Shown here one piece after another: positions 10,935 to 21,758 of a stretch of 64,000 bases of DNA. The translations under genes and the position numbers were made by a program. Each line of letters starts with the position of its first letter. Position 1 is the stretch's first letter. Source of the DNA: Phymatolithon calcareum (taxonomy: Eukaryota > Rhodophyta > Florideophyceae > Hapalidiales); NCBI GenBank assembly GCA_977006965.1, contig OZ345377.1:1116001-1180000 (forward strand), given 5' to 3'. The notes under the pieces were generated by a model. It was not told where the DNA came from, ran no database searches, and worked only from the letters and a program-made list of their open reading frames with translations.

Positions 10935-13900
10935 TCAAGTCCAAGCAGACCACCATATGTACATCTGCGACAGCTTCTCAATGCTCGTCGCATCCGCAAT
11001 AAGTTTCTGCACCTGTCCCTGTATCGACAGCGCTATACCCGATCCATCCACAATTCCCCGCAACTTATTTCTCACCGCATGTCTCGTCTCGAGTGCGTAC
11101 CGATTCCCATGTCTATTCCAGTCTGCGAGCGGGTCATGCAAGAAAGATTCCAACGTACCCATCAGTCCATCCGAATTCCCGCGCAGCACCCGTAACGACA
11201 CCTCGCACGCCACCCTGAATGCCCCCTCCGTGCCGGCAATTCCGAACGCCCCCACCATGTTCGGCGTCAATCTGAACGGTGTAACCTCAGGCACTTTCAG
11301 CGTCAGACCCTTATCGAACAGCATTGCGAAATCAACATGCACAGCGCGACCACTAGTTGTATCCACGAGTATGTTTTCAGCATGTCGGTCTCCCAGACCC
11401 ACAATGTATCCCGTCATGGACCATACCGCCACTGACCTTGTCCATGTTGTGCGAGCGGCAAGCCAAGTTGCTGCATCGCCTCCACGTGCAAATTTCTTCA
11501 CGAAGAATTTGTCCAACATGGGAGGAAAGTGGATGAATGCCCAATTCTCCAGAAATTCCTTTCTATTCTTTGCATATTCCGCATACTTTTCAGTAATCTC
11601 ACTGTTTTCCGGCAGTCTTTTCAGACAACTTTGCTCTTCCTTCACAAGCGCTCGAAGAGGCATTAGATCGTTCACCCATTCAATCATCCCAGTTTCTTCA
11701 GTAAGTGGGATCACCGCATACGTTTTCAACTGTAGATCACGCTCACGAGCTTGACTGTCCTTTGCCAAAAGTCGATTCACGACAGTTACAAAGTCCATTA
11801 AGCGTGAGTCTTTGCGCATGTCCCCATTGTTTTCGCGTTTTGCCAAAAACCGATAGTTTCGACCATCGCTCCCAGTGAAGCCGACCCGCTTTGGCTGCAT
11901 TAAAGAGCTCATCACTAGAACGTTGTCGTCAACATCCACAATAGTTACGGGCTCTTCGGCAAACGCTCGATGGCTCTCTCCAACACCACCGCTACCGTCA
12001 GCGCTCAAGTTGCCAGGCAGACTTGCAGTGAGTGCTCGCAGGGTGGGCACAATAACACTGCTCTTTTCAATGTTTTTTCGCAGACCTTCAAACTCTTCCC
12101 TACAGTTTTCATGCCCACCTCCTCTCTTGACCTTCGATGGCATTTGACATATGCCGATCAGATCCTTCACTACGAAAAGTCCATATTGAATAAGCTTACG
12201 AAGCCGAGCTGATGCCTGTTTTCCAGCTGCAGACACACTTGATTTTCTCCTCGACGTGGCACTCTGACCTGATGACGAGGGGTCAATAGCTTTCCTGGCC
12301 ATTGCAACACTGCCGTTAAGTACATCTTTCACCGCATTCTTACGATCCATCGCCTTCAATTGAGTCGATGGCATAATCAGCCATACGCATTGGTCGGGAA
12401 ACCGAACCAAAAGGCGGCAGAGCAATCTTGTGACTTCTGTCCGAATTATTGCGCTTGAATGCAACAGTCGGCTTAATAATTGCGGGACAACGCTCATCCA
12501 CATATAATGCGGGATAGCGGCACCCGCAGCATGCATCGCGCTTCTGACCGTCGGTTCTACACCTTGAATACGGGCAGCTGAATTTCCCGCACTGGCATGG
12601 CTTGTGTAAAAGTCAAACCATATGGTCAGCAGCCTGGGCAACGCCTCATAAAGACGAGCATACCCATTTTGCAACGCCTTGGAAAAATTCTGAATTACAA
12701 GCGGAACATACTCGTAGTGATTCCTTCGAATTCTGTTCGCAGATCCAGTGCTTCCACTGCTTTGAGAACTTGGGGGTCGTCTTCCAGCCTTAGATTCTGG
12801 GCCATTTCCCAGTGCTGCTGCACCCGCTTGCAACAAAGAATCGTAATATCTTCCAAGTGCATAAAACGCCTGGTCACTGTCCGGACAGTACTGTGTTGCT
12901 CGTCCGTAATGCCACAAGATAACTTCAGAAGATTCACTGCGCGAGTCTTCGATCCATTGCCCCGCTAAAACATGGGCGGCACATAGACGTTTTTTAGCAT
13001 CTTCAAGAGTTTGACCTCGATTGCGAAGGTCCATTCTCCCTCCCGCAATTCCTCGCACTCTATTTTGCACAGGATCCCCGGCCTTTGCTGCCTCGTACGC
13101 GTTGGTCATGCCTTCGATGACTTTTTTGAGACGTAAAAGGGCACCAGCATCATCTCCACGCATACGTTGAATGCGCGCCATTTCAGTTCCGCAAGCGAAA
13201 GACGTGGCGTCACCTTTTTCTGTATTTGACAGTGCATGGGACGCAGCTGCCGTTGCTGCACGTAGATTCCCACTTTCACGTGCAAGTTGCGCAAGCTCAA
13301 TGCTCACATTGGCAGCAAGTGTCCGATAGCCCAGCATTTCGAGACACGCCCGTCTGGCAGAAAGCAGGGGTTCTCTAACTCTCAACGACGTGGATGCGGT
13401 TTCACTGCGGCAGTTCATCCGCGCCAATTCAAGGATGTTTACCTCAGCGGTGACACCAATTTGAGACTGATCAACAGTTGCTCGTTTTCTCGTGAATTCA
13501 GCAACGTCTTCGACATCAGCCAGTGCGTGCAGCTGCACTAACATCGGATACGATCGAGCATATCCTTCTAAAGCAGCGTGAGCAATATGGGGTAGTAATG
13601 ATGCTCTCGTTTGTTTCACAGCAAATACAGCAAGGTCCCAGTCCTTTTGATGGACGTGGAGTAAAGTGCGCCCAATTGCTTCTCCGGTATAAACGATCGC
13701 TTGACTCACCATGCTTTCCGCTGCCGAGATGTCAGTTTGAAGAGCACCATCTTTGCACAATTCATCAAGATGATCCCATCGGCTCAGTCGCCAAGCAGCT
13801 TCAACACCCAAACTCCGAGTCGATATTCTCGCAGATTCGGAGTCCAGGGAGGCAGAAGAAGCGGGGATTGCTATCCCGGTTGCATGCGCAAGCATAGTTT

Positions 13901-16900
13901 CCCAATGCCCAAGCGTACACAAGCATCGCAAAAAGCCAACATGCAATTTTTCATCACCGGGAGATTGTGCAAGTGCTCGTTCGTACATCAGCAAAGCATC
14001 ATCAAAATTTCCAGACGCTTCAGCATCAACGATGGATTCAGTCAACGTTGACGTCTTTCGCAAGGCAGCTATGCCACTCAAGCTATCAGCGTCTTCTAGC
14101 TCTGCAAATGCGCTTTGTAACACACTCAAGGAAACACTTTCTTGTCGAATAAAAGCCTGACTGGCAGATCGTTTCTCAGCAGAACTGCTTGCATTGGTCA
14201 AATCGGCACCCCCGAGTAGTTTCGCCATCGACGCCGGCCACGTATAATTTCCGCTCAAGAAGCGAGTATTTCTCACGTGTTGTTCAGCAAGCATAACGGC
14301 TCTCGGGTAAGCACGAACAGACAGTGCTGCTTTTGCTTGATGGTACAGTGATATCACTCTGTTCGTTCGACCGTCCAAACAGACTAGAGCTGATAATGGG
14401 TCCGCCTCCTTCTGATCCTCCACTATTGACTGCAATGAGGGGCCTCTGCATTTGCTGTTTTTTTGCCTCCTTCGCTGTGCCGTGTAGATGTACGTTGCTT
14501 GTTGCAGGGCTCTGTCATCTCGCCAAGTACGCAGAACATCTAAAAGAGAAAACGCACATTGCACAGCAGGACCTTCGGACGCCAGGGCATGCTTTAGCTC
14601 GTTCACCAGAAACCCAGAGAGACGAGTAGTACCCAGCGTTTTCTTCTCAAGATCCAAGGCCATCATTACAACATGAGGAAATATACTGTACACAATCCCA
14701 TGCTCGTAGCGTAGAGAGGGTCGCACAGCTCGAAAAAGAGCGCCGAATTTGCCTTCGCCGCCAATAAAATCGATTGCTTGATAGACGATCTGCCTCCGCC
14801 AATCTTCAACGAGAACCCCTTTTCCATCCACAAGCAATTTGTCCCATACAGAACTACATGCAGCTTCAATATCACCCTTCTTGACCGTACGGATGACTCG
14901 CGCATACGTTCGGACATCGAAAGGTTCTAGCAAATATGGCTGAGCAGCGATTTGAACAGGGTGCGAGAGAGAGGTCCAAAACTTCACTCCCATGTCCTCG
15001 CCTGATCTCTGACGGTTGCTCGGGTCCAGCGGAGCATCGTCATCGATATCAATTACCTCCGGCTGAACCCTCTCTTTCTCTCCAATTGCAGTCTCCCGCT
15101 TGCACCCGCATGCCTTCAACAGCTCCTGAATGGCAAGGCCGACGCGATTAAGGCGGCTACCGACCGCATCTTGCCGGTCACTGCGCCAAAGTGCAGGAGC
15201 CAAATGTACTTCAAGAAGAAAATGCGCCAACGCGGAAAAATTCTTAGGATATTTTCGATCAGCCAAAGTTGTTTCTTGGCGACTAGGACCCGATGCACCA
15301 CCCTTCAATCCACAATTTCTTGCATGCGGCGTTACCAATGCAGGATCTATTGCTCCCAGTTCCCCAAGGCATTGTAGTGCTTTCATGTCGCATTCGTCCG
15401 TGGACTTCGACACAAGGGATATTAGATTATTGGCAAGCACTGCTAGCACTGGCGGAGGACATTCGGCCGCTGTATCCGCGACAGTTAGTGTGTTCATCAG
15501 AGTTTTCATTTGATGCCGATTTGCTCGAAGCGCTTCCAACAATTGATCCAACGCAATGGAACGAATTTCTGAGCTCTCATGCCTTGTCGCAACATTCAGA
15601 AACTGCAAGCACGTCTCTCCGTACTTACGAACATCGGGCTGGTATATTGAGCTCTGGCGCTGCTGATCGTCTCCATGAACCGCAGACATTGTTACATCGC
15701 CGTCTTCGCTTTCACCTCCGTCCATTGATGGTCTATGGATTTCTTTTTCAAGAAAACGAGCAATATCTCTCAAGGATGGATGTGTCACGGTCCGGAACAG
15801 TAGAAGTATCTCAGGAAACACAGTTGAAAGATACGGCTTTCCATTTTCGATGAGATCTCGCAACACTGGCACAATTTTGCCTGCATGATTCGGCACTTGA
15901 GGAAGCAAATGAGCGAGCATTGAACCAAGATGAGGTCCGACGTGCTTCGCTCCTAGGGAGCTCATAAAAGTTGCCCATGCCTCTATTGTTTTTCCTTTGA
16001 AGGCAACTCCTGCGTCATTATCATTCAAACAAATTTTTAAAGTCGCGAACACTTTCGGTACATACATGTGCAGGTTCTCTTTCGAAATTCGGAACACGCA
16101 TTCCAACATGCGAAGACAGCTCAAACGTTCAGGCTCTGTAGAATTACTATAGAGCAGAACTCGATTAGCGGCATCCATGACGAGTAAAAAGTGCCTCGAA
16201 ACCAGATCTCCAGGTGAAGTGCAATTCTCAGTGGGGCTCAAAATTCGAGTCAACGAGTTCAGCGCGCGGCGAGCAGCGGTATCACGAGCGCCTCCAAGCT
16301 CCATGACAACTCGCTGAATAATTTTTCCAGCCCGGTTGCGCACAATTTCTTGTAGGGGTTGACTCATGACCTCTTGAATAAGTTTGTTCGAACCATCTCT
16401 TCTCAAATCGATGCCCACAGGAGATACTAGAGCATTTCTGGCGATTGCATCAGCACATACAAACTGAACAAGATTTTTCTTTGGGGTATTCAATCGACCC
16501 GCCAAAGAATCCAACATTCCAGAGTTTCCATCCCGCAATACAGTTCCCAAAGCGTATCGGGGGACCATCTTCCACAAGGCTTCTTCACTTTCCAATAACA
16601 TGGCAGCAATATACTTAGAAAAGACTGGCGTAGATAGCATGCGCTCAAGAGTAAATGGTAACCAGTCTTTCATTCGTGACACGAGGAAAGTTGCGAGTTC
16701 AGAAATTTGAGCTCTTTTGCTGCGCGTATGGACTGCACAGCAATCCAGAGAAGCTTTGTCGATGGAGGATGAAAGCCAAGGCTTTTTTACAAACATTTCA
16801 CGTTCAGATTCATCTTCGCCGTGGACCACATGAGGAAGGTTGTTCACAGTAGTGGCCGTAAAGAGCAATTCACTCCAAAATTTCGAGGTCTGCAAAGCTT

Positions 16901-19610
16901 GCTCGGAATTCGATACTTCCTCTCCGGTTCGGCCGTCGACAACATCACACGTCGTTCCAATATTCCGCAAGTCGTTCACAGAACCAAAGATGAGGGTGTC
17001 TAGGGCAATTGCGATTGCCTTTTTGACCGTCAAATCCGTTGAGGGTAGCCTCGCAATTAAGCTCAAGATACGGGGATCCTCGTCAACAATACCACCATTT
17101 GCCCCATCGGCTTGATGCCGCAATGAGCAATTCTCTATTTGAGCTTTCAAATCCAAACCCAGAAGTGTTGCGATGTTGTCGTCTCCACCTGAACCACGAA
17201 ACGCGCTATCCGGTCCATCCCACGAATCTTGCTGCCTTCTTGCAGTCGCAGGGTGAGGCGTGTCCTCTTCCCCTTCAGGAGCAGCCTGCCTCCCTTTCTG
17301 GCCGGGCAATAGCATCTCAATCGTCCGCATGGCAGTGCGCCTTGCCGTGATTGATGTAGGGTGCCAAACACATTGCCGTAGGAGAGCAACGCATTGCGCA
17401 TATTTGGCAGACGGAGCATGAAGCGTAAGATGTGCCAAACATTGCGCCGCAGCTCCAAGAAGTTTGTCGCCGGAATCATTCCTTAAAATGGGTGTGACAA
17501 GAGACTCGCAAAGGTGCCATACTTCATCGTTTGCAGACGGGCGGAGTTTTCCGCTCGAAAAAGCCCGATGATTCCCTCGACATCTGGCGGAAATGCAAAC
17601 TGAATGTCCCATTGCAAACAAAGACGAACATGCCAGGGGAACAGAATCTTGTTTGAACGAGACAACAAGCTGCTTGAGTCGCTCGACACTGGCATTCGCA
17701 TCGCCTACCTTTGATATAGGACATACAAGAACCATTGTAGAATAGCATGATAACAATTGCACAAAACGGTTTCTTTTCTCGTCAACTTCTATAACTTGAA
17801 TAGATTTCTCAAGAAGTCCAGTGCACACTTCGTAGATCTTTGCGGAGAAACCAGGTGGAACAATAGGGAGAAAAATTTCGCGTTCACGATCCAATTGCGC
17901 TAGCAATCGAACCACGACGGGAATCTCTTGGAAATCCACTACTCCAAGCGCAAGGTCACCAGCTTGCATTACTTTTTCCAACAGATCCAGAACAGCGGAC
18001 ACAACCGAGCGCCAGACCGGCATCTCGTCTCTGGAAATTTGCGACGTCTTCCGACTGTGTCCCAGCGGTACGTCTTCAGAGGAATCAGACTCTGGCTCGT
18101 CGTCACCATCGCGCGGGCTGTCACTAACAGTCATATACACCAGTTCCAACGATGTTCGACAGAGCGAAAAATGTTCACTACAACCATTGCTAACCAAAGA
18201 TCCCGCTGCTAGCTGCAGTGCCATCCCAACTTTTGACATCAACCGCAAGGTGAGCCATCGCCAGGGTGGATGAAAGCACTTCGACTTCCACAATCCACAT
18301 CGAGTTGCTGTTAAGAAACATAGCCTTTCAAAACAATGCACGCGGCGAGGGTAAGATTGATCTTCCAAAGTCTTCAGTTCTTCGACAAGAGAGACGATAA
18401 GCAATTGTTCACTTCCAGAAAGATTAGAGTCGGCACCAGAGTTAGGGTCAAATGGATTAATGCATAAATTAGGGTTAGTATTGTATATGTTAATACCTGA
18501 ATCAACGTTGGTAAGCATATTCGCTTCGTCTCCATCGTTGCCATTCATATACGGAACTTGATATCTAGGGGTTATTTGAGAAGACATCGATGGCGATACA
18601 ACAATGTCTGGAATTTCGCTGGCGTCAACGTTAGCGATGAATCCACGCGCAACAATTTCTGCGGCAGATTCCGCAACCTCGCGCGTTCCATGGATAACAG
18701 AATGAACTCCGGCTTCAGCCCAAACTTTCGGACAAATTCCGCGACCACTGGACACAAGGCGTAGAACTTCCAATAGGATGACGGTAAGTTCAGAGCGTTC
18801 CGACGAGGTCTCTTCATATCCAGCCTGAACATGGAATATAAACGAAGCACCCAAACGATTTCGCATTTGGACTTTGGCGACAACAGATTGAGACACATTT
18901 TTCACAAACACAAGAAGCAGTTGCGCCGCGCTAATAGCAGGTCGACAACCTTGGCAGCCAGCGAGTAACACGGGATGCGAAAGTTGCATTGCGACAGCAT
19001 TTCGTGTGTTGTCATCCAGTGCCACCCACATGCTACCTGCGTACATCTGCTCAGCTTTTTGATGCATTTTTTGATGCGGAACGGGCATGGTTCGGTGAAG
19101 AAGTGCAATGATTGCCAGTAGCGATTGTCTTGACGGATATATTGTCAGGCCATCGTCTTGCAATTGGCTTTCATTTTCTATTGGGATGTTACTGGCACTG
19201 TCCATAGCGACGGTGTTTACATAGGCTGATTCAAACTCTTCCAAAAACTTGATAGGACTTTTGCTTCCACGTGACCGAGACTTGTGAATATTAGAAAGTG
19301 CGTCACACAGACCAAGAATAAAGCATGCTGCTTGTGCCGGACCGGCAGTTCTAGACAAGCAAGTAACGAGACATGCACAAGTGGCTGTTGCAATTTCGCG
19401 CACTCGAACATCTTGGGCTGATATCGCCAACGCTGAAACCTTCGAAAGCACGCGCGGGACGTAGGGAAGAGAGGGATTGGTTCGCAGAGCGGCATTTCGG
19501 ATGGTTTCAAACACACCTTCGGCTGTTTCAGGATTTGCGGCAAGATGGCGTAGATGGCGCAGAACAGAGATCAGTAGCGTAGATGGATCAGCTTCTTCGC
19601 TTGCCTCCAT
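10935..19610 (-). CDS. ATR: ATR checkpoint kinase (PIKK family)
   Basis: A 2,891-aa phosphatidylinositol-3-kinase-related Ser/Thr kinase, encoded without an intron. The kinase domain matches ATR rather than ATM, TOR or SMG1: PKRVGFTGSDGRNYRF, MRKDSRLMDF, LQLKTYAVIPLTEETGMIEWV, catalytic GDRHAENIL (Asp about 2741), VDF (Asp about 2760) and PFRLTPNMV. The last ~33 residues are an FATC domain containing LSQMYI, as in ATR. A UME-like segment (WATFMSSLGAKHVGPHLGSML) lies near residue 1220 and helical FAT repeats fill about 1850-2450. ATR senses RPA-coated single-stranded DNA with its partner ATRIP in the nucleus and activates Chk1. Human ATR has 2,644 residues, so this one is slightly long. The open frame extends 69 codons upstream to 19817 but without an ATG, so 19608-19610 is the first ATG. 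Confidence 0.93.
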   Translation of the reverse strand: MEASEEADPSTLLISVLRHLRHLAANPETAEGVFETIRNAALRTNPSLPYVPRVLSKVSALAISAQDVRVREIATATCACLVTCLSRTAGPAQAACFILGLCDALSNIHKSRSRGSKSPIKFLEEFESAYVNTVAMDSASNIPIENESQLQDDGLTIYPSRQSLLAIIALLHRTMPVPHQKMHQKAEQMYAGSMWVALDDNTRNAVAMQLSHPVLLAGCQGCRPAISAAQLLLVFVKNVSQSVVAKVQMRNRLGASFIFHVQAGYEETSSERSELTVILLEVLRLVSSGRGICPKVWAEAGVHSVIHGTREVAESAAEIVARGFIANVDASEIPDIVVSPSMSSQITPRYQVPYMNGNDGDEANMLTNVDSGINIYNTNPNLCINPFDPNSGADSNLSGSEQLLIVSLVEELKTLEDQSYPRRVHCFERLCFLTATRCGLWKSKCFHPPWRWLTLRLMSKVGMALQLAAGSLVSNGCSEHFSLCRTSLELVYMTVSDSPRDGDDEPESDSSEDVPLGHSRKTSQISRDEMPVWRSVVSAVLDLLEKVMQAGDLALGVVDFQEIPVVVRLLAQLDREREIFLPIVPPGFSAKIYEVCTGLLEKSIQVIEVDEKRNRFVQLLSCYSTMVLVCPISKVGDANASVERLKQLVVSFKQDSVPLACSSLFAMGHSVCISARCRGNHRAFSSGKLRPSANDEVWHLCESLVTPILRNDSGDKLLGAAAQCLAHLTLHAPSAKYAQCVALLRQCVWHPTSITARRTAMRTIEMLLPGQKGRQAAPEGEEDTPHPATARRQQDSWDGPDSAFRGSGGDDNIATLLGLDLKAQIENCSLRHQADGANGGIVDEDPRILSLIARLPSTDLTVKKAIAIALDTLIFGSVNDLRNIGTTCDVVDGRTGEEVSNSEQALQTSKFWSELLFTATTVNNLPHVVHGEDESEREMFVKKPWLSSSIDKASLDCCAVHTRSKRAQISELATFLVSRMKDWLPFTLERMLSTPVFSKYIAAMLLESEEALWKMVPRYALGTVLRDGNSGMLDSLAGRLNTPKKNLVQFVCADAIARNALVSPVGIDLRRDGSNKLIQEVMSQPLQEIVRNRAGKIIQRVVMELGGARDTAARRALNSLTRILSPTENCTSPGDLVSRHFLLVMDAANRVLLYSNSTEPERLSCLRMLECVFRISKENLHMYVPKVFATLKICLNDNDAGVAFKGKTIEAWATFMSSLGAKHVGPHLGSMLAHLLPQVPNHAGKIVPVLRDLIENGKPYLSTVFPEILLLFRTVTHPSLRDIARFLEKEIHRPSMDGGESEDGDVTMSAVHGDDQQRQSSIYQPDVRKYGETCLQFLNVATRHESSEIRSIALDQLLEALRANRHQMKTLMNTLTVADTAAECPPPVLAVLANNLISLVSKSTDECDMKALQCLGELGAIDPALVTPHARNCGLKGGASGPSRQETTLADRKYPKNFSALAHFLLEVHLAPALWRSDRQDAVGSRLNRVGLAIQELLKACGCKRETAIGEKERVQPEVIDIDDDAPLDPSNRQRSGEDMGVKFWTSLSHPVQIAAQPYLLEPFDVRTYARVIRTVKKGDIEAACSSVWDKLLVDGKGVLVEDWRRQIVYQAIDFIGGEGKFGALFRAVRPSLRYEHGIVYSIFPHVVMMALDLEKKTLGTTRLSGFLVNELKHALASEGPAVQCAFSLLDVLRTWRDDRALQQATYIYTAQRRRQKNSKCRGPSLQSIVEDQKEADPLSALVCLDGRTNRVISLYHQAKAALSVRAYPRAVMLAEQHVRNTRFLSGNYTWPASMAKLLGGADLTNASSSAEKRSASQAFIRQESVSLSVLQSAFAELEDADSLSGIAALRKTSTLTESIVDAEASGNFDDALLMYERALAQSPGDEKLHVGFLRCLCTLGHWETMLAHATGIAIPASSASLDSESARISTRSLGVEAAWRLSRWDHLDELCKDGALQTDISAAESMVSQAIVYTGEAIGRTLLHVHQKDWDLAVFAVKQTRASLLPHIAHAALEGYARSYPMLVQLHALADVEDVAEFTRKRATVDQSQIGVTAEVNILELARMNCRSETASTSLRVREPLLSARRACLEMLGYRTLAANVSIELAQLARESGNLRAATAAASHALSNTEKGDATSFACGTEMARIQRMRGDDAGALLRLKKVIEGMTNAYEAAKAGDPVQNRVRGIAGGRMDLRNRGQTLEDAKKRLCAAHVLAGQWIEDSRSESSEVILWHYGRATQYCPDSDQAFYALGRYYDSLLQAGAAALGNGPESKAGRRPPSSQSSGSTGSANRIRRNHYEYVPLVIQNFSKALQNGYARLYEALPRLLTIWFDFYTSHASAGNSAARIQGVEPTVRSAMHAAGAAIPHYMWMSVVPQLLSRLLHSSAIIRTEVTRLLCRLLVRFPDQCVWLIMPSTQLKAMDRKNAVKDVLNGSVAMARKAIDPSSSGQSATSRRKSSVSAAGKQASARLRKLIQYGLFVVKDLIGICQMPSKVKRGGGHENCREEFEGLRKNIEKSSVIVPTLRALTASLPGNLSADGSGGVGESHRAFAEEPVTIVDVDDNVLVMSSLMQPKRVGFTGSDGRNYRFLAKRENNGDMRKDSRLMDFVTVVNRLLAKDSQARERDLQLKTYAVIPLTEETGMIEWVNDLMPLRALVKEEQSCLKRLPENSEITEKYAEYAKNRKEFLENWAFIHFPPMLDKFFVKKFARGGDAATWLAARTTWTRSVAVWSMTGYIVGLGDRHAENILVDTTSGRAVHVDFAMLFDKGLTLKVPEVTPFRLTPNMVGAFGIAGTEGAFRVACEVSLRVLRGNSDGLMGTLESFLHDPLADWNRHGNRYALETRHAVRNKLRGIVDGSGIALSIQGQVQKLIADATSIEKLSQMYIWWSAWT

Positions 19611-19978
19611 GCCAGTGGTCAACACCGCGAGAGGCGCCTGATAGAGCCGAAGCAAATAGAATGCGGTGTGCTGGATGTGAACGAGGAAGGTCGGAATGAT
19701 GCCGTCGATGTCCGGCGGAAAAGCACTGGAGGTACATCCGTGGCGAAGTACAAGTATACCTCTGGGGTCGCGTTGGTTGGAAATGCCGCCAGAGACGAAG
19801 GGATCAATTTTATTCACGTGTCATTCGTGTACAGTGCTGCCTATGTGCAGCTGAGCGTATGATTGAAATTAAACTATCATACAAAATCTCTTTTCGAGAT
19901 ACAATTGACTTGCATCATTTATGATACACGAGGCAAGGCGCCTTGGCCATCATATTTTCAGATTTACATGGACATTGT

Positions 19979-21020
19979 TCAAGAGGGCTTCGCAGACGAA
20001 CTGGGGCCAGCGGCACCCGGTCCAGAGAGGACATGAGGAGGTCCTGCACTGGGCTCGGGTACATCTCCCTTATCGGATTCGGATGATGAGAAGGTGTAGT
20101 TGTCGCTGTCATCGCCATCATCGCCATCGTTGTTTCCAAAGTCTTCTGGTCTTGCGTATTTCTGGACGTACTCCTTTACCTTCTGTTGATATCGCTCAGG
20201 CTCGCGCATTTGCAGCGCTGCAGCTTCACCATTTAGCGGGTCAGTTGGATTGGGATACGTGAGTAATTGCGGTAGGAACACTTCAAAAATGTTCGTCAAA
20301 TCGTACATTGGGCTCCATGTCTGGTTAATAACGTCAAGACACACACTCCCAGACCTGCGGCGTGCGTACATAAAAGAGAAGCGTTTTCCGTCAGTAGGAA
20401 GCTTGCATACGCAGATGAGATAAACGTTTCAAGGGCATGAACGTACATTTCATCCACATTCGGATGATAGAGTCTGTTGATAAACCCAATGCTCGGACTT
20501 TTGTAGGGATAGGCGTCGGGAAGTTCCACATGGACTTTCCACACTCCTCCTTCGTATGGAGCTGTTGCACAACAGCATCGCAGCAGACGCCGAGAAGAAA
20601 AACCAATGTTAGAGACAGGAATCTCTCTCGAACGTTAAACGGAAGCTTCAACGTCATGCTCCAACGTACTTCCCTTGGGTCCATGGAACTTGACGTAAAA
20701 CTCGCCAACACGCTCTCCGTCGCACATTTGCACGTCGTAGTCAGCCATCATACTAAAGTTAGTGCAATGCGCAGAACCGATGAGGAAAACACAATATGTT
20801 AGCGCCTTTTTTCGGCATGTTCCACCACCAGCAGGATGCAGAATCTCAGGTCTGTTCATCAGCAATGCATACTGCAACTTCAAAACAGTTTGACCGAAAG
20901 CAGTCATCGAACTTGCATCGCCCTTGGCTTGCTTATGTTGACGTTCAACGGAGATAAACGAGGAAGGGACACGTACAGTTTCATGAGGTCAGTCTCTCTG
21001 CGTTTTCCTGGTGATGCCAT
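19979..21020 (-). CDS. UBE2H/Ubc8-like ubiquitin-conjugating enzyme E2 (4 exons)
   Basis: Proposed exons on the minus strand are 21020-20977, 20752-20670, 20561-20447 and 20354-19979. They join in frame to 205 aa. The start [15 protein letters not shown] resembles the N-terminus of UBE2H. The joined junctions restore [19 protein letters not shown] and [20 protein letters not shown], with catalytic Cys86. The UBC fold is followed by an acidic tail (about residues 155-185: [15 protein letters not shown]), as in UBE2H, which works with the CTLH/GID E3 complex in fungi and animals. Introns are 224, 108 and 92 bp, all beginning GTACGT. The first has CTAAC a few bases before its AG. The gene lies directly upstream of ATR in the same orientation, 368 bp away. 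Unusually intron-rich compared with its neighbours. Confidence 0.92.
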
Positions 21021-21758
21021 AGCGCAACCGAATAGGTGTTTCGTCGAATGAATCAATTTCCTTAAGGGTACAAGCGCTCCAACCTCGAGGACAAGGCAAG
21101 GCAGTGGGATGGCAAAAGTGTGGCTGCCTACTACACCAGCACTGCAACGTGATTATGCGCAGTTTGCAGCTGTGAGGTGCGATTTTGTATCATAGTTTTC
21201 ACGCTCGCATACGTTAATTATTCCGGAAAGTAATTACATTCACGTTAACAATTACATTGTCGTCTTCTCTTTTTATCGGGCCCTCATAACAAGTTTCGTC
21301 CTCCAAGTGATGCATCCGGATTTACATGTCTGACTTGAATCCAAAATGTTGGGTCTCACATTACGATGCCTGGGTTTGCTGGAGGTTACACGCTCACTTT
21401 GCAACGAATGCCTTGGCAGAGGTTTCGCGCTCGATTCGCAACGACTTATTTGCCACAGAATCGGAAGTTATTTGCGAACGGATGCTATCCCCCTTCGTAT
21501 TCAAAACGCCCGCCCTAGTTGAACATTTTGCTGACAAACTACGCGTTCAAGCCGGCACCGTTTAGGCTTCGGAGTCACTGACTGATACAGTTCAAACCGA
21601 AAGAATTGCCTTAGTCGTGAACGTTTCATATTCACAACTTGCACTTAAGCCGCCCTGCACTTGCCATCGCGTCGCCATGACGGCGGTAAGGGCAGCAGGA
21701 GAGTGCTCCGTACCCACCTTGTCGCCGCCGCGGAGAGGCTGACATTGCGCAGCTGGAG
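21021..21758. other. divergent intergenic region with one small open frame
   Basis: This separates the E2 gene (-) from the F-box-like gene (+), so it should hold both promoters. An ATG-initiated 79-codon frame at 21326-21565 (+) has no recognisable domain. It could be chance, or an exon of an unannotated gene. Confidence 0.4.

Noticed and set aside
10957-11754. 265-codon plus-strand open frame over the ATR kinase domain
   Set aside because: The minus strand encodes conserved PIKK motifs through the whole stretch.
19611-19817. N-terminal extension of ATR to 19817
   Set aside because: The first codon there is GTG and no ATG occurs before 19610. A eukaryotic start at GTG is unlikely.
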